NCBI GenBank assembly: GCA_002403995.1 | Contig: DHIV01000070.1 | Location: 16,172 to 24,428, forward strand | Source: Gallionella sp. UBA4737 | Lineage (GTDB): Bacteria > Pseudomonadota > Gammaproteobacteria > Burkholderiales > Gallionellaceae | DNA length: 8,257 bases | Direction of reading: 5' to 3' | In this document: one piece after another, positions 4,626 to 8,257 of the stretch | Layout of the letters: each line of letters starts with the position of its first letter | Position numbering within the stretch: the first letter of the stretch is position 1 | Made by a program: the position numbers and the translations under genes | Notes under the pieces: generated by a model | What the model was told of the DNA's origin: nothing | The model's database searches: none | Seen by the model: the letters and a program-made list of their open reading frames with translations, nothing else

Positions 4626-4934
4626 ATGGCAACCAAACATGACAGCAGCACGGTACTCGCGCCGGAACGAGCAAAAACAAAGCCGCCGCGCATGTACAAG
4701 GTGGTTCTGTTCAATGACGATTACACTACGATGGAGTTTGTAATTGAGGTATTGCAGCGGTTTTTCTCGATGAATCGGGAACGTGCGCTGCAAATCATGC
4801 TCAAAGTACACAATGAAGGCTCGGCGGTATGCGGGGTCTATTCCCAGGATGTCGCCGAAACCAAAGTCACACAGGTGGCAGAGTTTGCAAAACAGCATGG
4901 ACATCCGTTACGATGCGGCATGGAGGAGAACTGA
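4626..4934 (+). CDS. clpS: ClpS, adaptor of the ClpAP protease
   Basis: A 102-residue protein that binds N-degron substrates (bulky hydrophobic N-terminal residues) and the ClpA N-domain and hands the substrates to ClpAP. A flexible N-terminal tail is followed by the ClpS core from PPRMYKVVLFNDDYTTMEFV (residues 22-41), with the characteristic NDD and TMEFV residues of the substrate pocket, then IMLKVHNEGSAVCGVYSQD and KQHGHPLRCGMEEN. The start at ATG 4626 is chosen because MATKH is the usual beginning in related proteins. Its ribosome-binding site is weak (GGGA), so an upstream in-frame start (ATG 4587 or GTG 4602 near GAGGAA) is possible. The stop is one base before clpA. Confidence 0.95.
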   Translation: MATKHDSSTVLAPERAKTKPPRMYKVVLFNDDYTTMEFVIEVLQRFFSMNRERALQIMLKVHNEGSAVCGVYSQDVAETKVTQVAEFAKQHGHPLRCGMEEN

Positions 4935-4935
4935 A

Positions 4936-7188
4936 ATGATTGCACAGGAATTGGAAGTAAGTCTGCATTTGGCGTTTGTCGAAGCGCGCCAGAAGCGTCA
5001 TGAGTTCATCACCGTCGAACATCTGCTGCTTACCATGCTGGACAACACTTCCGCTGCACAGGTGTTGCGTGCCTGCGGCGTGAACATAGACGAGTTGCGC
5101 CAGGTGCTGACCGACTTCATCGCCACGCATACCCCGGTCACACCGGGAGACCAGGAAGTGGACACACAACCCACGGTCGGTTTCCAGCGTGTCATCCAGC
5201 GCGCCATACTGCATGTGCAGTCAACCAACAAAAAGGAAGTGACCGGCGCCAATATTCTGGTTGCCCTGTTTGGCGAGAAAGATTCGCATGCGGTGTATTT
5301 CCTCACCCAGCGCAATGTCAGCCGTCTCGACGTGGTGAACTACATCGCCCACGGCATCGACAAATCCCAGCCGGGCACGCCTGCCAAACCGCAAAACGAA
5401 CCCGAATCCGAACATGAACAGGGCGCCGGTGAAGCGCTGAAGAACTACGCGCAAGACCTGAATGCACAAGCGCTGGCCGGCAAGATCGATCCGCTGATCG
5501 GGCGCGAAATCGAGTTGGAGCGAGTCATCCAGACCCTGTGCCGCCGCCGCAAGAACAACCCGTTGCTGGTGGGAGAGGCGGGCGTGGGCAAGACCGCGAT
5601 CGCCGAGGGGCTGGCGCGGCGCATCGTGGAGCACGACGTGCCTGAAATCCTCAAGGATGCGCATGTGTACGCGCTCGACATGGGCGCGCTGCTTGCCGGC
5701 ACCAAGTATCGCGGCGACTTCGAACAGCGCCTCAAGGCCGTGCTGAAAGAACTTAGCGATGCGACGCACGCAATCCTGTTCATAGACGAGATCCACACCA
5801 TGATAGGTGCAGGCGCAGCTTCCGGCGGCACCATGGATGCATCCAACCTGCTCAAGCCGGCGTTGTCGAATGGGCAACTGAAGTGCATAGGCGCGACCAC
5901 CTACCAGGAATATCGCGGCATCTTCGAGAAGGATCACGCGTTGTCGCGCCGCTTCCAGAAAGTTGATGTGCCGGAACCGTCCGTCGAACAGACCATCGCG
6001 ATCCTGCGCGGCTTGAAAACACGCTTTGAAGAACATCACAGCGTCAAATACAGCGCGGCTGCATTGACCAGCGCGGCGGAACTTTCCTCGCGTTTCATCA
6101 ACGACCGGCACCTGCCTGACAAGGCGATCGACGTGCTGGACGAAGCCGGTGCGGCACAACGCATCCTGCCCAAGTCGAAACAGAAGAAAGTCATCGGCAA
6201 GCATGAGATCGAGGAGATCATCGCCAAGATCGCGCGCATTCCGCCGCGCAGCGTTTCCTCCGATGATCGCAACACGCTGAAGACGCTCGATCGCGATCTG
6301 AAAGCAGTGGTGTTCGGCCAGAACAAGGCGATCGACGCGCTTGCCACCGCCATCAAGATGTCGCGCAGCGGTCTGGGCAATCCGCAAAAACCCATCGGCA
6401 GCTTTCTGTTCTCCGGCCCGACCGGTGTCGGCAAGACCGAAGTGGCGCGCCAACTCGCCTACGCGATGGGCATGCCGCTGCATCGCTTCGACATGTCCGA
6501 ATACATGGAACGCCACGCCGTGTCGCGCCTTATCGGCGCGCCGCCCGGCTATGTCGGTTTCGACCAGGGAGGTCTGCTCACCGAAGCGATCAGCAAACAA
6601 CCGCATGCGGTGCTGCTGCTGGACGAGATCGAAAAAGCGCACCCGGACATTTTCAACATCCTGCTGCAGGTGATGGATCACGGCACGCTGACCGACAACA
6701 ACGGACGTAAGGCTGATTTCCGCAACGTGGTCATTATCATGACCACCAACGCGGGTTCGGAAGCCCTGAACAAGAGCCAGATCGGCTTCACCCAGAACAG
6801 TGCGAGCGGGGACGAACTGGCGGACATCAAGCGCATCTTCACGCCTGAATTCCGCAACCGTCTGGATGCCGTGATCTCCTTCGCGCCGCTGGATCACGAA
6901 GTCATCCTACGCGTGGTGGACAAATTCCTGATGCAGCTCGAAGAGCAGTTGCACGAGAAGAAAGTGGAAGTCGTGTTCACCGATGCGCTCAAGGATCATC
7001 TGGCTGAGAACGGCTTCGATCCGCTGATGGGCGCACGCCCGATGGCGCGCCTGATCCAGGACACGATACGCTCCGCGCTGGCCGACGAACTGCTGTTCGG
7101 CAAGCTGGCCAACGGCGGCAAGGTGACCGTGGATGTGAAAGATGGCAAGGTGGGGTTGTCGTTTGAGGAAGAAGCGGTTCCTGCCTGA
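4936..7188 (+). CDS. clpA: ClpA, ATP-dependent unfoldase of ClpAP
   Basis: A 750-residue AAA+ protein of normal length. As a hexamer it unfolds substrates and threads them into ClpP. The N-domain (about 1-145, starting MIAQELEVSLHLAF) binds ClpS. The first AAA module has Walker A GEAGVGKT (213-220), pore loop KYRG (257-260), Walker B ILFIDE (280-285) and RRF (338-340). The second has Walker A GPTGVGKT (494-501), pore loop GYVG (538-541), Walker B VLLLDE (559-564) and sensor 2 GARP (699-702). The ClpP-docking tripeptide IGF is at 616-618, which separates it from ClpB. The ATG at 4936 follows GGAGGAG (4922-4928) inside the clpS end and lies one base after the clpS stop, indicating one operon with coupled translation. 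No key residue is missing. Confidence 0.99.
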   Translation: MIAQELEVSLHLAFVEARQKRHEFITVEHLLLTMLDNTSAAQVLRACGVNIDELRQVLTDFIATHTPVTPGDQEVDTQPTVGFQRVIQRAILHVQSTNKKEVTGANILVALFGEKDSHAVYFLTQRNVSRLDVVNYIAHGIDKSQPGTPAKPQNEPESEHEQGAGEALKNYAQDLNAQALAGKIDPLIGREIELERVIQTLCRRRKNNPLLVGEAGVGKTAIAEGLARRIVEHDVPEILKDAHVYALDMGALLAGTKYRGDFEQRLKAVLKELSDATHAILFIDEIHTMIGAGAASGGTMDASNLLKPALSNGQLKCIGATTYQEYRGIFEKDHALSRRFQKVDVPEPSVEQTIAILRGLKTRFEEHHSVKYSAAALTSAAELSSRFINDRHLPDKAIDVLDEAGAAQRILPKSKQKKVIGKHEIEEIIAKIARIPPRSVSSDDRNTLKTLDRDLKAVVFGQNKAIDALATAIKMSRSGLGNPQKPIGSFLFSGPTGVGKTEVARQLAYAMGMPLHRFDMSEYMERHAVSRLIGAPPGYVGFDQGGLLTEAISKQPHAVLLLDEIEKAHPDIFNILLQVMDHGTLTDNNGRKADFRNVVIIMTTNAGSEALNKSQIGFTQNSASGDELADIKRIFTPEFRNRLDAVISFAPLDHEVILRVVDKFLMQLEEQLHEKKVEVVFTDALKDHLAENGFDPLMGARPMARLIQDTIRSALADELLFGKLANGGKVTVDVKDGKVGLSFEEEAVPA

Positions 7189-7214
7189 CCCAAGTTGCAG
7201 CCGCAGGATGGGTG

Positions 7215-7243
7215 GAGCCCTTCGACAGTGCTCAGGATAAACT
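7215..7243. repeat. Dispersed-type repeat between clpA and gluQ
   Basis: The stretch GAGCCCTTCGACAGTGCTCA, continuing GGATAAACTC, is close to a short imperfect palindrome very frequent in proteobacterial intergenic DNA (CCCTTCGACA...GCTCAGG type; from memory). It occupies most of the 79-bp gap between clpA and gluQ. I see no separate promoter or terminator in the gap. Confidence 0.65.
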
Positions 7244-7267
7244 CCGCGATAACCAGCCTACAACAAA

Positions 7268-8221
7268 ATGCGATCCTCACCCAGTTATCGCGGTCGCTTC
7301 GCCCCCTCTCCAACCGGTCCGTTGCATTTCGGCTCACTTGTCGCTGCCGTCGGCAGCTACCTCGATGCCCAACATCATCAAGGCCAGTGGCTGGTGCGCA
7401 TCGAGGATCTCGACACACCGCGTACCGTCAAGGGTGCCGCCGATGAAATTCTCGGCACGCTGGAAGCTTACGGCCTGCACTGGGATGAAGCCGTCATTTA
7501 CCAAAGCCGGCGCACAGCCGCCTACGATGAAGCATTTCAACGATTGAAAGAAGCCGGCGTGGTATACCCGTGTAGCTGCACGCGCAAGGAGATCGCCGAT
7601 TCGGCGCTGCATGGCATAGACGGACAGATATATCCCGGCACTTGCCGCAATGGTATTCCACTGGGACGCGAAGGACGGGCGTGGCGGGTACGCACCGATC
7701 ACCTCTCCCGTCATTCCCGCGCAGGCGGGAATGACGAAACTCAGAATGAGAATGGAATTGTTGAATTCAACGACGCCCTGCAAGGCCGCATCACCCAACA
7801 CCTCGAAAACGAGATCGGCGATTTCGTCGTGAAGCGCGCCGATGGATTGTTCGCCTACCAGCTTGCGGCGGTGGTGGATGATGCCTTTCAGGGCATCACA
7901 CATGTGGTGCGCGGGGCCGACCTTCTCTACTCGACACCGCGCCAAATATATTTGCAAAGGCTGCTGGGATTGCCCACTCCAGCCTGCATGCATCTGCCGG
8001 TAGCGGTAAATGCGCAAGGCGAGAAACTCAGCAAACAAACCATGGCCCAGCCGGTCAGAAAAAACAACGCTGCTTCCACCTTGTTAGACGTACTGCTGTT
8101 CCTGCGCCAGCAACCACACGCTGAATTACGGCTCGGCACGATTGAAGAAATATTGGCCTGGGCTATTGCAAACTGGCAGCCGAATGTACTTGCGAACTGC
8201 CAGCAACTTGCTATTGAATGA
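7268..8221 (+). CDS. gluQ: Glutamyl-queuosine tRNA(Asp) synthetase, with a repeat-derived insertion
   Basis: A 317-residue GluRS catalytic-domain paralogue that activates glutamate and attaches it to queuosine in the tRNA-Asp anticodon. YRGRFAPSPTGPLHFGSL (7-24) gives the family start and the HIGH-type motif HFGS. Zinc ligands are C102, C104 and C126 (PCSCTRKE, IYPGTC), with a nearby tyrosine. RADGLFAYQLA and VVRGADLL are family signatures, and KLSKQ (253-257) is the KMSKS-type loop. It lacks an anticodon-binding domain, as expected. Between WRVR and FNDALQG the protein carries about 15-20 extra residues (roughly 144-165), encoded by a perfect palindrome at 7709-7736. No good ribosome-binding site precedes the ATG, so it may depend on clpA transcription. 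A later start would lose the FAPSPTG motif. Confidence 0.95.
   Translation: MRSSPSYRGRFAPSPTGPLHFGSLVAAVGSYLDAQHHQGQWLVRIEDLDTPRTVKGAADEILGTLEAYGLHWDEAVIYQSRRTAAYDEAFQRLKEAGVVYPCSCTRKEIADSALHGIDGQIYPGTCRNGIPLGREGRAWRVRTDHLSRHSRAGGNDETQNENGIVEFNDALQGRITQHLENEIGDFVVKRADGLFAYQLAAVVDDAFQGITHVVRGADLLYSTPRQIYLQRLLGLPTPACMHLPVAVNAQGEKLSKQTMAQPVRKNNAASTLLDVLLFLRQQPHAELRLGTIEEILAWAIANWQPNVLANCQQLAIE
7709..7736. repeat. Perfect 12-bp palindrome inside gluQ
   Basis: CGTCATTCCCGC (7709-7720) pairs perfectly with GCGGGAATGACG (7725-7736) around GCAG. The core ATTCCC-N8-GGGAAT has the same pattern as the dRS3 repeats of Neisseria and as abundant repeats of other proteobacteria. The translation HSRAGGNDE at this place is not part of the GluQ fold, so it is an insertion tolerated in frame. 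Confidence 0.85.
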
Positions 8222-8257
8222 CTGCTTGTATGGTTGGGGTGGTGGTATCGGCTTTCT
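8222..8257. other. Right edge, nothing recognised
   Basis: Thirty-six bases after the gluQ stop. No terminator hairpin or start of another gene is visible. Confidence 0.4.

Noticed and set aside
5221..6897. Long open frame on the minus strand opposite clpA (558 codons)
   Set aside because: It lies antisense to the intact, highly conserved clpA and its translation is rich in Arg/His/Gln without a recognisable domain: a shadow of GC-rich codon usage.

Overview
The window reads as a bacterial chromosome segment, most likely from a betaproteobacterium (Gallionellaceae/Nitrosomonadales-like; inferred from the style of ClpS, ClpA and GluQ and from the kinds of small repeats, not from a search). 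It has two contrasting halves: a mobile, mostly AT-richer left part (about 1-3250) and a conserved housekeeping right part (about 4180-8221), with a toxin-antitoxin pair between them.

Left part. A 40-codon remnant of an IS1182-type transposase (minus strand, 192-311) is followed by what I interpret as an integron gene-cassette array on the plus strand. Three attC-like sites are well formed (1224-1282, 2090-2156, 3056-3119), one is degenerate (734-783), and a lone core-like heptamer lies at 405-411. The cassettes carry an 83-aa coiled-coil protein (463-714), a 170-aa protein of unknown function (796-1308), a RES-domain protein (1305-2048, TTG start) and a secreted protein with a coiled-coil insertion (2190-2999). 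No integrase is visible. It may lie beyond the left edge, or this may be a cassette cluster without an integrase.

Middle. A minus-strand ParE/RelE-type toxin (3254-3667) and its antitoxin (3664-3969) overlap by GTGA. The toxin frame contains an in-frame insertion built on a short palindromic repeat.

Right part. cspA (minus, 4183-4386) has a downstream terminator and, in its leader, a hairpin followed by seven U. Divergently, clpS (4626-4934) and clpA (4936-7188) form an operon in which the ClpS adaptor delivers N-degron substrates to the ClpA unfoldase for ClpP. gluQ (7268-8221) follows and encodes the enzyme that glutamylates queuosine in tRNA-Asp; it also carries an in-frame palindrome insertion.

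Small palindromic repeats are scattered throughout (122-149, 3411-3432, 4056-4077, 7215-7243, 7709-7736). They differ in sequence from one another, and two sit inside open reading frames without breaking them. The best leads are the reading frame that crosses an attC site and takes its C-terminus from the next cassette, the solitary RES-domain cassette, and the two in-frame repeat insertions.
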